A stretch of DNA of 64,000 nucleotides, taken from the NCBI GenBank assembly GCA_030386875.1, contig CM059571.1:20888355-20952354 (forward strand), given 5' to 3'. Of this stretch, positions 34,241 through 46,077 are shown one piece after another. The DNA is from Morinoia aosen. Taxonomy: Eukaryota > Arthropoda > Malacostraca > Amphipoda > Talitridae. The notes beneath the pieces are model-generated. The model was not told where the DNA came from. It searched no databases and worked only from the letters and a program-made list of their open reading frames with translations. The first letter of the stretch is position 1, and each line of letters begins with the position of its first letter. A program made the translations under genes and the position numbers.

Positions 34241-37200
34241 TTAGGACGTCCTATATTAAGAAACTTTTTAAAACCCAATATGTTGACATGTATCTCATGT
34301 GACAACTTGGAAAATAAACGTTTTTCTTTCTTTTTTTCTTTTCTTTCTTTCCCCACGTTTCGTTACGGATGGCTATGTGTATGTTTATTAATATTAAATA
34401 TGTCTATAATTATTTACATGAATCGTGCATATCCTTATGGGTGCGGAGAACACATAGAAACCAGCACACGTATCAACTACCTTCGTGAATCGAACAGGTT
34501 CCTACAAAAATTCGCACCAGGCATTAAAGGCAACGGCACTGAGGGCTCCTGAAATAGAAAGCAGGGTTCTAACCACCGCAACCTGCGATCGCCAGTCAGG
34601 AACAGCGAGAAGATTTTCAAACAACCACAGCCATGCTTAGGCCTTTCGCAAGTTGACACAATCAATGGACAAGTTTAGTAATCACACGAAACAGCAACTT
34701 AATAAGTTGGATATGCTGGACTTATTCAGTCGCTGAAATTTGCTTTATAAGTAAATCCTGTTGAATTAAATTCACTTCCTTTAGTGCATCAATCAAGGGA
34801 TCACACCAGGGGAAGAAAAGAGGGAAAGACTGCTCGCGACAACGCATGATTTTGAAGTACTAGAGCGACAATCTTATATCAACCAAGCAAAAAATTCTTA
34901 CAATGTTTGTGTAATACAAGGGATCATTACAAGTCTGCGCAATTCAATTACAATTTTATAGAGCACATGAAACACCACTCCGATTGAGCTCCAGTGTTCA
35001 GAAGGAGGATCAAATACACAACATTAACAAATAAAAAGGGTGCTCATGGCTGATTTATAAATTCAAGCTAGAAGATAAATCACTGTGCTTATTCGCAAAG
35101 GAACAGAATTGAAAATACAAACAACTTCACAGCCATAAGCTCTACATATAATCCCAGTCATTCAAGTATAATTATTTCCACGATATTACTGGCCATGGTT
35201 TGTTTTACAATTTCCGCATCTCATTTAATGAATTATTCGCATCACCACTCACGAGTCACCTATGCACTTGTACATCTTTTACAACACGAGATCGGGCACA
35301 ACAGAATTTTTGCCACTTTGTGCAAAAAGTCATGGTGTAAGAAAAACCCAATCAATATATCGTTGAACTTTGTAGCTACTTACCGTCTTCAGATACATTT
35401 TCTTACTTATCGTATTCTTCTCATACACATGAGTATGCAAATATTTAGTACCGGGTAATATTAAAAAAACACTCATATATGTTTTCAAGAAAAAATTATG
35501 GAAACACTCCGAAAATAATGGATGTCTGCTACTAGATTAAAAAAAATTAGATTGCAGCATTACACTTCCTTGTCGCTCGATTGTTAAAAATAATTGCCAC
35601 AAGCCACGCGGCAAAAATATAATATATATATATAACTAAATACGTATTTATACATATATATACCTATTTATGTATTTATTCATATATATATATAAATATA
35701 CAATATATATAACTATATGTATATATATAAATATCGCTGAATGAAGAATATTATTAAACCTCGATATTTCTAACAGCAAAACCTTACGAGTCACATTTAA
35801 CATATTATGAATATTCAGATTGCTCAATTTGCAGATTCCTGCGGCTTAAACACGACACTATTGGCAATACTCATTATTGAACGCGCAATGAAATTGGAAT
35901 TAATTAGTTCGCTCAAAGGACTGCATGAAAATTAGTTGGAACACACTTCGATCTCCCACATGTTTGCCTTGAAAATTATTCAAATTTGATGACGTATTCC
36001 ATGAACAGCTCATACTGGGTTTTAACGAGTATAGTGTATTTACTGAGAAAACATAAGTATGCACACAAACAGTTTGAACTGGATAAAATTTGACTCACGT
36101 AGACGCCATGTCTAGAATTGAGATTTTGCGTGAGTAAAAAATATTTTGAATAATTTAATCTCTGCTCGTGATGGTAATATGTGTTGTAAACACTTGAAGT
36201 GTAGAACAAGCAAATATTTAGATTTTGTTATGAAATGCACACAGTGAGATAATTGCGCTGTTGAAATTTACATCGAAGAATTGCAAATTTCGTAGAAAAT
36301 TATTCTGAGTCATTAGGAATTAAGAAAAGTCAATTGCAATCAAGGATTCGCAAAATATAAAGTTGATTCACATTTTAATAATCCAATGAATAAAGTTAAT
36401 TGTCCTTTGAAATTGAGGTATGTTGAATTAACAGCACGAAATTTTCTATCTACTCGTGAATGAGAGAGCTCAAACTTTGAATTGTCAATAAATGTTTGAA
36501 AAAACTAATGAACTGTTGTAAGTAGCAAAGATGCCGTTTATTCCCAAATTTAAGGTACACAAATTTCGTCGAGAGCAGACATTTCTAGGAGCCGGAACAA
36601 ATACTAATAGGGAAAGGTATTCATGCTAAAGAGTTTAAAACACACGATCAAATGATGTCAACCTCCTAGTAATACTATGATATATCCACACAATTAATTC
36701 CATTTGAGGCGGTCCAGTGTGAACTTGGATACTCATTTCTGTCATGAAAGTTTACTCACAGCCATAAATTAGAACGAATTCACGTGTAACACTTCAGCAG
36801 GAAATTGTGGATAGCAAACGAATTATATCCAATGAGCACGTCTCATGATACTGATGCAAAAAGTTTTAACTGCGAGATTGGACTCAATTACTGTAACCTG
36901 ACAAGATATTTTTACATGGCTTTTAAGAGAAAAAATTCAACTCATGAAGACCTTGAGACCAAATACTCGAGTGCAATACGAATGTGGACTGCGGTGTAAA
37001 GCCATATTTCTCTCATATTTCTCGGTTACAAGGCTGTAAGGAAGTTCCACTGAACTGGAAATGGAGTACCGATGAAAAAAATTAGTAACCCTGGATGATG
37101 CCTGATCATTATCTGTAATGAGAAAAAATTGAACTTGATATTGACCATAACGATTTTAATTTTCAGTGGGGCAAATGATCACTGATAAGTAAAAGATTTA

Positions 37201-37309
37201 ACGATTTGAATAAGTATTACAATACAATTTTTGTAAATTGACATATTATAAAATTCACATCCTGAAGGTCCAATGTTGATCAATGCATTTGAGTAGAACA
37301 ATATTTTTA
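34241..37309. other. AT-rich non-coding DNA
   Basis: It contains a pyrimidine tract (34319-34351) and a TA-rich microsatellite (about 35615-35735). No open frame here looks like protein. Confidence 0.5.
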
Positions 37310-37860
37310 TGATGTCTCGGAGCCTTAATATCCCTCCTTATCGGTGCTAAGAAAGAGTCAGGGGCTGTAGAGAGGATTTAAACCCTCCACAGGGAAAGAA
37401 AAAGCAGAAAAAATAAATATGATAAAATTCATAGATAGAGCGGAAGAAAAAAGAAGAAAAAAAAGAACAACACTTTATTTCCAATAGAGATAGTCCAATA
37501 GATAGAGATAGAAATAAGAGGTAGAGAGAAATCACAGATAGAGAACTTCATGCAGTTCATTAGCTTGATCAACGTGGTGACAATAACGACTAACTGAAGG
37601 ATTCAAACATTTTATTTAAAGTGAAAACGTGGATTAATAAGAAAAATGTAAATGAGTGCGCAACATAGCTCCACCAAAAAATTAATACGCGATCCCAGAA
37701 ACAATCTATCAACATAAACAAAAACACAGCAGAAAGAGGAATTTGGTATATCTTATTTAGATCGTCACATTATTAGTTAAACACCAGACGCACTCTTTGC
37801 GGGAAGAGCCGTCATTCTCAACACACACACACACACGCTGAATTCTCAATCTTCCTCACA
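37310..37860 (+). repeat. Dispersed repeat D2, copy 2
   Basis: It is the same order of blocks as 29520-29995, with an extra A-rich segment of about 55 bases near 37440-37490 and an (AC)n tract near 37820. Confidence 0.85.
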
Positions 37861-37989
37861 ATAATTGAGCACTTAAGGGCCTAATTTTTCTTCTTTAGCC
37901 TTGAGAACAAAGCCATCTCGTTCGCGTGCTCTGCGCCTTCGGCGTGAGCTTCTTGCGGCATCCACTCCTCGTCTGATGCGCTGGGTGCT

Positions 37990-38300
37990 TAGGTCCTGTG
38001 CTACTCCGGTTCTGGGTGGACTGGTGCTTTGGTACGCTGGTGCTGGGGTACGCTTGTGCTCTAGCAGAAGGTAAGCTGTATTCTGGTACACTGGTGCTCA
38101 GGTACTGGGTTGACCAGTGCTCTGCTCGGGGGCTGTGATGTCCATGGTACTCTGGTACCACGGTGTCATTTATGGTACTATGGTGCTGCGATGCGCTGGG
38201 TTCTGGTACGTAGGTGCTGTGGTGTGCTGGGTTCTGGTACACTGGTGCTGTGACGGGCTTGGTACTCTGGTACTCCGGTGCGTTGGTACGCTAGACCAGA
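37990..38300. repeat. Degenerate minisatellite (CTGGTRC type)
   Basis: Short units such as GGTTCTGGTAC, TGGTGCT and GGTACTCTGGTAC recur. The best period, about 32-36 bases, is seen from 38170 to 38280. Open frames on both strands are by-products. Confidence 0.75.
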
Positions 38301-40659
38301 AGCCAACCTCCTCCCGTTTGACCAAGTTTCAGCACCACACAACGTCGATTCGTCAAATACAACGGGGCGCAACACTCTCAGGCTTTACTTAATTAACCGG
38401 AGAAGCCCTTCATATTATTGTTAAGCGCCAGCTTATGTGCCCCCAACGCCACCTTTGATCCATCTCGACATACCGACGCTCCTCGAGCGTCCTTCTACAT
38501 TCCTTCGCGTCAAAATCTAGATTTCAGAAGTATGTCTATTCCCCGTACCTTTTATAGTGCTCTATACCACTCAAATTTAAAATTGAATTTATTTCAATCA
38601 TATTTCAAAGTAAAATTATACCTGTAAAATCTGTTTGAGGAAGTGTTTCCCACTTTACTTCACGTTAGCTACTCCAACACACATCTCCCTTTGCCATGGA
38701 GTGACTCTAATCCATTTTCCTCTTGTGTGGCGGGAGAATATCCTAATTCTTTCTAAGTAATGTCGTTTTTTCCCTCAATTTGTCTATAGTTTCATTATAA
38801 GACTACCAGGAGCGCCTATACTGCATGCGCAGCTGCAACGTGGCACTAGACATCTCGGGGCACCTACGTCGGGGTGACCTCAACTTTGAGTCAAATAGCA
38901 CTTTAAAATAAAATAAGAACTGAAACGTGAAGTCAGGTCAAAAGAAGCTCCGTAGATACCTTTTACTACGTACACAAGTATTTCTTCTAATTATGTACTT
39001 GGTACTTCTATCTAATTACGTGTGATGGTACTTCAGTCGAACTACTTTTCTGTTAAAAAAGAAGCCTCTATGAACATCTACCTTTTAGAAGTATGGAAGT
39101 ACCTATGTACTTTCATATTTCTAATAGACACTAGTGTCATAGAAGAGCTTATGTTGAAGCTGTTAAATTATTTTCGTAAAGAAATTTTTTGGTGCGCAAA
39201 TTTTTGCTCATTCGTTATAAAGTTCAAGTTCAAATGTTGGAAATTCAAGTGAACTTCTATGCTGAAAAAAATGTGCAAAGGGCTTTTACAGTCATTCTAC
39301 CCTCCTAATTTTATGGAGACATTTTTCAATGTACGTATGGTGGAATCGAAGTCGCTCCATTTCTGCGTGCCTACAGCATTCTCGAAATACCCGTGCGGTG
39401 AGCAATGAGCAAAACATGTTTTTCAGTTCGTGAAACTTTATGGGAATGTCAGCGCAAACTAAAACACTTTACAGAAAAGTACTCAGTGCGTGTAATGTAG
39501 TAGAATATTTTCATTGTGCGATCCTAACTAGTGGAAGCCAAACAATAAAAAATTGAGGCAGTACCTTCTTCATCAATCTTCGAGCGTATAAATATGAGAA
39601 ACTCCTTAATAACACATCGCATAAATAAATTGACGGTTTCTCGGGAATTTGACTAAAACCAATAAAGAAGATATCCTCTATTGTGTTCAGCATGATGATT
39701 ATTTGCAGATATTTGGGATTCAATTTTCTGGTCTTCGCCAAGTAACGTGGAATGAATGAGTTTTTTTACCCGATCCACACCTCCCTTAAACGAATGCTCC
39801 CAAAAGATCACTAGTTTACGATCGAAAGAGTGAGAGCCTCATCAAAAGACTCATATTGTCCGGCGATAACATTAGTAAAGAAGAGCCTCATGTCTTTTTG
39901 CCGGGGAAGTCGTCGGCGCGACGCAGCGCCACAGCACGGGCCCAACTGGCTTCTGACACCACGGAGCTGAGCCACGACCTGACGGCAACGGCCCGGCGAT
40001 GTCGCGCGGTCTCTTCTGTTTACGTCCGCTCGATAACAAGCGGATTCATTAACGCCACCGTTTTATTCCGTGGCCTTTAAGATCATATTCTCGGTTTTAC
40101 TGCCTCGGTTTGCGGGAGTAAAACTTCGAGAGCAATAAATAGTAAAGCGAATTGCGGTGGTGAATTGCGCATTGTCCTTCAGTCGGTAATGCTCGCGCGT
40201 ACTTAGGTTTTATATGCGAAATCTGAAATTGTTTTAATTCCTATTAATTCCCAAGTCGTGCGATGCGAAAAAACCGTACAAGACTATTTCAGGTTCAAAT
40301 TTTCCCATTAAATACTTCGGAGCATTCGAATACCAAGGTTATGGAACGTTCGGAGACCAAGGTAACATCAGCATGTTTGGAAAATTCTATTACCAAGGTC
40401 ATATCATCGTGTTACTAAGCACTTGTAATTATTTTGACCGAACGCTTTATCACGGCTTTTAAAAATGCGACTTTAATCGTTAAAATGCATGAATGGCAGA
40501 TACTGTGATAAGAAACTAAACATAAGTTTGACCGGAGGCAAGGCAAGGAAACTTGCATGACTGTTCACTCAATATGTTTTTAGTCAAACAATGAAGATGC
40601 TACGGAAATTAAAAAAATCTAAATCATTTAGTACCTTATTTGATGCAGAAATTATTTAA
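38301..40659. other. Non-coding DNA with one GC-rich patch
   Basis: A GC-rich patch at about 39895-40075 has a 74-residue open frame of low-complexity Ala/Arg/Ser/Thr content. It resembles no family I know and no exon borders are obvious. Confidence 0.45.
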
Positions 40660-40980
40660 ATCGGGTGGTGTGAGGTCCCGACCTGAAAGCTAGGTAGATT
40701 ATCAGTTTATTGAAGTAGAATAGATTTAGATTTTGTTACAAACAATCTATTTTGGACCACAGATGTTTTTTCCCAACCCTTATAACTTTTTTCTTTAACT
40801 TTTATCTTATTTTAGAAATTTCTTACTGTGTGGCTGTTTCATTGGGCAAGGTGTGGGCACACACCTTAATTGTGCATTGATTCTCCCGTTCACATATTTC
40901 CATGTTACATAATGCCTTTCACTTTCCTCTCTTGTGAACACCTCTGTAGTGTGTGAAGATGATTGAATTAATAATAATCT
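40660..40980 (+). repeat. SINE-like dispersed repeat, diverged copy
   Basis: It shares with the other copies TGTGAGGTCCCGACCTGA, AGCTAGGTAG, the TTTTGTTAC segment, GGTGTGGGCACACACCTT, TGTGCATTGATTCTCC, ATAATGCCTTTCACTTTCC and TGTGAAGATGATTGAATTAATAATA. The family's AT-rich tail is present. Confidence 0.68.
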
Positions 40981-41587
40981 AATATTATCTTTAAATATAT
41001 ACCAGTCTTTGAAAAATGAAAAAACACGGTTATGACTCAAAATTTACTTAAAAAAATGAAAGAACATGTGCACCCTTTCCTGTTAATTTCACACGAAACA
41101 TGAAGTTTTTTATGTTCCGTGTATGTAGATTGTACAAGTTACAGATTCATAAGAAGATAAGATGACGCTTCTATAGATTCATAACGTGAACTCATCCTCA
41201 CATAATCTGACTTGCTGATTCGCATCCAGATGATAGTCTTCTCCTTGGGTTGCAGTTTTCACCGCGTTATCAACTCGGTGCTCCAGAACCACAATTTCCT
41301 ACCACTCTTGAATTTCTCAAATCCGATTCGATATTTTATAAGCGTGAGAATGATTTGTTGCTCTCACGGCCCCGATATCGAGGGCGTTTGAACAAAGCTC
41401 CTTCTCCTTCATGGTCGACACTTCTCCTAGGATAGGCTCACTTTCCGTGCTACTTCGATTTGCCTTAAGTTAGAATGGGTGACTCTTCACCAGCACTCAG
41501 TTTGCTGCACAATTTCTTTCTATCCGTAAACTATACGGGCTACTAATTTGACGGGGACGAGGTGGTTTCGAATCTATTCCTTAATAA

Positions 41588-41630
41588 GAGCCGCGTCTGT
41601 CTGTCTGGCCGTCTGTCCGTCCGTGTGTCG
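41588..41630. repeat. CTGT/GTCC microsatellite
   Basis: GTCTGTCTGTCTGGCCGTCTGTCCGTCC-type runs lie in an otherwise AT-rich stretch. Confidence 0.85.
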
Positions 41631-42019
41631 CACTCTTCTAATCGATAGCTTTGATAAAGGATAAAGCTTAAGAAACACAAGAAATCATCCAATAGCATTA
41701 TTTTTCTGTGGTAATTCAATTTTATTTCCCTTGTATTAAATATATATAGTAGCCAAAAAACACAATCGGTTTATATTTACAAATAGAAATTTTCCATGGA
41801 CCTTTTCTGTTGAAATTCATCATGATGCTTTGATATATTCAATTGATAACGCGAAAAGAAATGTTTTAAATTAGTTTGACATGTAACATGCTACCACATA
41901 CTCGATAAGGCGAAAGATTTTGAAATTGAGTTATTGTTTTCGAAATTGTGAATTCTTGAAAAGCTTTGAAGAGATAATAAAGGATATTTCAGAATCAAAT
42001 TACAGCAAAAAAGGTCAAC

Positions 42020-42360
42020 ATGGATAGAAACGTGTCCAACCGTAAGAGAGAAGAAGTAAGACTTCGACAGCAAGAAAGTCGCCGAAGACTATAAATCGGA
42101 CGAACAACGCGAAATGGCAAGACGGAGCAATATGCTGCTCGCCATCGAGAAGCTAGAGCTAACTTGACACTTGAACGGCGTTTGGCAATTCGACGGAATG
42201 ACGCAGGGCAGCACCGAGTAGCTAGAGAGAGCTTCACGCATGAAAAAGAGAGGAAATTCTTCGGCATGACGCTGAACAACATCGAGTGGCACGAGAGAAT
42301 TTACTCAAGAAAAAAGGGATGAAATTCTTCAGATCGATACCGGACAATTAGATCAGTTTT
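42020..42360 (+). pseudogene. Remnant ORF with 23-residue STPR-like repeats
   Basis: From the ATG at 42020 the frame reads MDRNVSNRKREEVRLRQQES, meets a stop and continues. It shows units of RHREARANLTLERRLAIRRN, then QHRVARESFTHEKE, then QHRVARENL in a shifted frame. The blocks starting CGCCATCGAGAAGC, CAGCACCGAGTAGC and CAACATCGAGTGGC lie 69 bases apart, exactly 23 codons. This matches the STPR repeat, seen in DNA-binding proteins such as FMBP-1 and in some Helitron-type transposon proteins (family knowledge). At least one stop and one frameshift make it a remnant. Confidence 0.6.
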
Positions 42361-43052
42361 TCTCTCAAAAATCACAGATATTATAAGTCGTATATTAACG
42401 GGCATTACAATGCTATACATAATTTGTACTGAACCGCAAATGTACATTATTAGACAGCCAAATCTTCGTTGCTACTTGCATGCGTAGCTGACGCATTCGA
42501 CCGCTTGTTTTTCCATTTGCGTCACGAGTACAGGGACACGAAGGCATGCTCATATAAAATGCATAAATGGGAATCCCTTACATTAAGTTTCAATGCAAGT
42601 TTAGCATTGGGGGCTCAAATATCTATTATTTTCTGGTGTTAATTAAATGAACCGTAAATTGACCTCCCTATGTTACAATGACACTCGGTGCACACATCGC
42701 ATAACTTGAATAAATTGACAAAAATCTACGGACTTCATTCTCATAGTTTACCGATATTCTTTACATGTCCATGCTAATTTTTTCCACCAAGAAATACACT
42801 GTCTCTAAGCTTATTTATTTACTTCGTGACATGAAATCAATGTATTTAATACAAAGTATAGTTTTATTTTACGGCTTATTTCTATCATACGATGGTAAAA
42901 GATAGTTCAACCTTAGTTCATGCCACTGCCGGGGCGGAGAAAACAAATATTCCCACACAAGAAAAAAAAAAAAAGATATATTGTTACGTATCAAATTAGG
43001 TTGTACGACTCGACATAGCTTTAAAATGAAGGTAATAGCAGAGACTATCGAT

Positions 43053-43409
43053 TTAAAAGTCATTTTTGTTAAAAATGAACGTTTCGACCCCTAAGGTCAT
43101 CATCAGCGGATGCCTTAAAAAATACACAGAAAAATATACAGTCATAAATTCAAGAAAAACTACACAAAAAATGACGGTAAAATGTTCAACAGAAGCTATT
43201 TTTAAAGGGTGTGACGACTGCATATCGCTTAGATCGGGTTTTAAGCGGTTAATGAAAAGAGATTGGATAATACGTAGATCAGTGACTGAGTTAGCAAGGG
43301 CGTTTCCTTCGTTGCGGTAGTCAGATTTTGTTGGTGCGTTTGTATAGAAGTGACTAATAAAACATACTTCATGTGATGTATTGTTAAAAACACTCTCGTT
43401 AGTGCGTAC
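43053..43409 (-). pseudogene. Penelope-like element, C-terminal GIY-YIG end and 3' tail
   Basis: A minus-strand frame of 118 codons without an early ATG reads SHFYTNAPTKSDYRNEGNAL, then VTDLRIIQSLFINRLKPDLS and SSHPLKI. The pattern L.I.ESL.I..LKP.LN...SS.PL closes the GIY-YIG domain in Penelope-like elements. It is followed in frame by a hydrophobic tail and the sequence rc(TTTCGACCCCTAAGGTCATC), a tail motif like those I recall from such elements. The plus-strand frame at 43066-43320 is its shadow. The rest of this element is not recognisable nearby. Confidence 0.62.
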
Positions 43410-44728
43410 TTACATTGAAATACGAGCATACGAACACAGGAACTAGTGACATGAGGGATTAATGTTATAAGTAAAATGGGCAGATTTAAATTATTTTGCG
43501 TGTAAGATTATGAGGTCAACATTCGGGACTCAGGACAATTTTTCATTGTTACGTATTAACTAGTATGCCTGAATAATAAACTAGGGTAAAATTAATTATT
43601 GTATCATAACAAAAATTTATGATATTTACTGCCTACGTCGATTATACTGGAACAAAAGAGCTCACCGGAGTCTAAGACACGAGAAGGATTGTTGTACAAT
43701 GCTTATCAAAACATTTGCCACGTAGCTGGAGCACTCGAAAAATCAACTACTTAAGTTATAGTGCTATAATATACTCACGAGCATAAGAAACAAAAATTTG
43801 CCTCATAAGACTAACAAGAACATTTTAGGAGAGGAATAATATGAAATAGTTACATAGGAAATTATTACATAGGATGATCAAGTGATGTTGCAGTTTAAGA
43901 TGTTTTAGTAAGAGCGAAAAACGCATTAAAATACCTTAACATAGAGATCCTTAATTGCAATCATCAAATGGTTATCGTAGTACCTGTATAAAATAGATAT
44001 AGAATAAAAGTTTTAAAATCGTTAATAAGGTAATTACAATAACAATACTATTAATTGTCCTCCTCTGCCGACCACCGATTTGAATTTACCTCAGTGCGTG
44101 CTTCTTATTGAGGGGTCGACATTGTTTTCCGCGCTGCTTAAATCTCTCTCCTTTTCAAAAGAAAAAGTTGATGAGTCGCAGAGCCTTGTGGGCGCGAGAG
44201 GAACTCGGATCGACGATCATCGGAAACGGTCGCTTGTAGTGGGCTGCTCCAATTCTTCGCTGTAACGAACCAGTCGTCGCTCGCAACGGACTCTGGTTCT
44301 CATTTAGTGCACCTAACCCTGGATGCTGCTACTCCGTCAGATGCGCTCTATCTGCAGAACGTAACTGCTTCAGCGAGCACAGTCGTGCTTGGATTATCTT
44401 GTCGCCTACGCATGGGGAGCTGGCCTGCCTACGCCGGTTGGACGGTGACTTTGACACCGGCTACTCTGTACCCTTCTCTCTCATCGCTGTGACTGGGACT
44501 CTGCACCACGTCTTCGGGGGTTCTGATCAGCGTCGGCAAGTTACCAACGTATCGGCCGGAGACTGCGCACGCCAGCTTCATAAGCTGAAGGTATGTCACC
44601 CCTGTAACTTGGCGCACGTTACTGAGGTGTTCAGTGAGGTTGGTGGCAGCAGGGCACTCTTACTATTTATCCTGGCAAATTACAAACTAGCTACGACTTT
44701 TTTAATTACTATTACCGTTATCACTTGT
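43410..44728. other. Non-coding DNA, GC-rich from about 44060
   Basis: Nothing was recognised. The GC-rich part (44060-44650) has open frames on both strands (up to 130 residues) with no family features. It leads directly into the 29-bp minisatellite. Confidence 0.45.
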
Positions 44729-45151
44729 CATAACTCTTATAACTGGCATTTCTTGCCCATAACTCTCATAACTGGCATTTCCTGCCCATAACTCTTATAA
44801 CTGGCATTTCCTGCCCATAACTCTTATGACTGGCATTTCCTGCCCATAACTCTTATAACTGGCATTTCTTGCCCATAACTCTTATAACTGGCATTTCCTG
44901 CCCATAACTCTTATAACTGGCATTTCCTGCCCATAACTCTTATAACTGGCATTTCCTGCCCATAACTCTTATAACTGGCATTTCCTGCCCATAACTCTTA
45001 TAACTGGCATTTCCTGCCCATAACTCTTATAACTGGCATTTCCTGCCCATAACTCTTATAACTGGCATTTCCTGCCCATAACTCTTATAACTGGCATTTC
45101 CTGCCCATAACTCTTATAACTGGCATTTCCTGCCCATAACTCTTATAACGG
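44729..45151. repeat. 29-bp minisatellite, about 14.5 copies
   Basis: The unit contains CATAACTCTTATAACTGGC and ATTTCCTGCC. Variants (TTCTTG, CTCATAAC, TTATGACT) cluster in the 5' copies, and later copies are almost identical. Confidence 0.96.
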
Positions 45152-45599
45152 GCTGAAATTGCACTTTGGGACGGGAAAATTAATCTTCTGTTATTTTCTT
45201 CCCTTGCCAGGCTCGAAGAATTTCCTGGACTGAGGCTGGAGCGCCAATGCACATCCTCGTGCATTTCCAGTTTTTTGCGACAACAATTAATGTCACTAAT
45301 AAAGCTCTAATCTAGTAAACTATTTTGATATATTCTTATTTACCATCCCCAAATAGTTCAGGATTTTCGAGAGTACCTATGTCACTACTTGAAACAAATA
45401 ATTGAAGGCTATATATTCCTAATGTTTTTTAATTTAGCTTCGATTGTATATGGCATAGAGTTAAAATGATCTGAGAAGAGGATACATGTTCTGTGGGTGA
45501 TTTACTGGAAATATCAAAACTCTCAAAATCAAATGGCATATTCCCCTCAAAAACAACCCAAAATAATTTATTATAAAAACGTGACCTTCGAGAAAAAAT

Positions 45600-46077
45600 A
45601 TCAGTTAGAATTGAACTTACCGGAACTGGTCTAGTTATCGGGCGAATTTTCTATGAACAAAATTTGAATGGCTAACCTTACTTAGACATGCTCAATGAAC
45701 AAATTATTCTACAATTGCAGAGTGGTTACGGGGAGCGATTACACAGAGTATGGCGGATGCAAGATGGGGCTCCATGTCACAGAAGTATTCCCGTAAAGAA
45801 CTGTTTGATGAAAGTTTTTGGAGAACGTGTCATTGGAGTTGGACATGTGATAGAATGGCCACTGCGTAGTCCCGGCCTAACTCCGTGGGATTTTTCTCTC
45901 TGTGGTTATTTGAAAAATAAAGTTTACGAAACACTTTCAATTGACTCGCAAGATTTACGAGAGCACAATGTTAACGAGCTTAAAGACAACCGTGGAATGA
46001 TCCAGAAATCGGTGCGAGCAATGAGAGACCGATGCCAAAAGTGTCTCGCGAGCAACGGTGGCCATTGGTTGGAATAA
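45600..46077 (+). pseudogene. Mariner-family (DD41D-type) transposase, C-terminal fragment
   Basis: The open frame 45688-46077 carries MQDGAPCHRSI (second catalytic Asp), VIGVGHVIEWPLRSPGLTPW followed by DF (third catalytic Asp), YLKNKVYET, SVRAMRDRCQKC and NGGHWLE. There are 41 residues between the two Asps, the spacing of the DD41D (rosa/visitor) branch of Tc1/mariner. Upstream, about 45610-45690 reads as further transposase with stops. The first Asp region and the DNA-binding domain are absent or unrecognisable. Confidence 0.85.

Noticed and set aside
37895-38242. 115-residue minus frame rich in Tyr/Pro/Ser/Thr (mucin-like)
   Set aside because: It is generated by the CTGGTRC minisatellite, with overlapping frames on both strands.
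43066-43320. 84-residue plus-strand frame
   Set aside because: It is the antisense of the Penelope-like C-terminus on the minus strand, which has the recognisable motifs.
44080-44791. 130-residue plus frame in the GC-rich stretch
   Set aside because: It runs into the minisatellite, matches nothing known and competes with open frames on the other strand.
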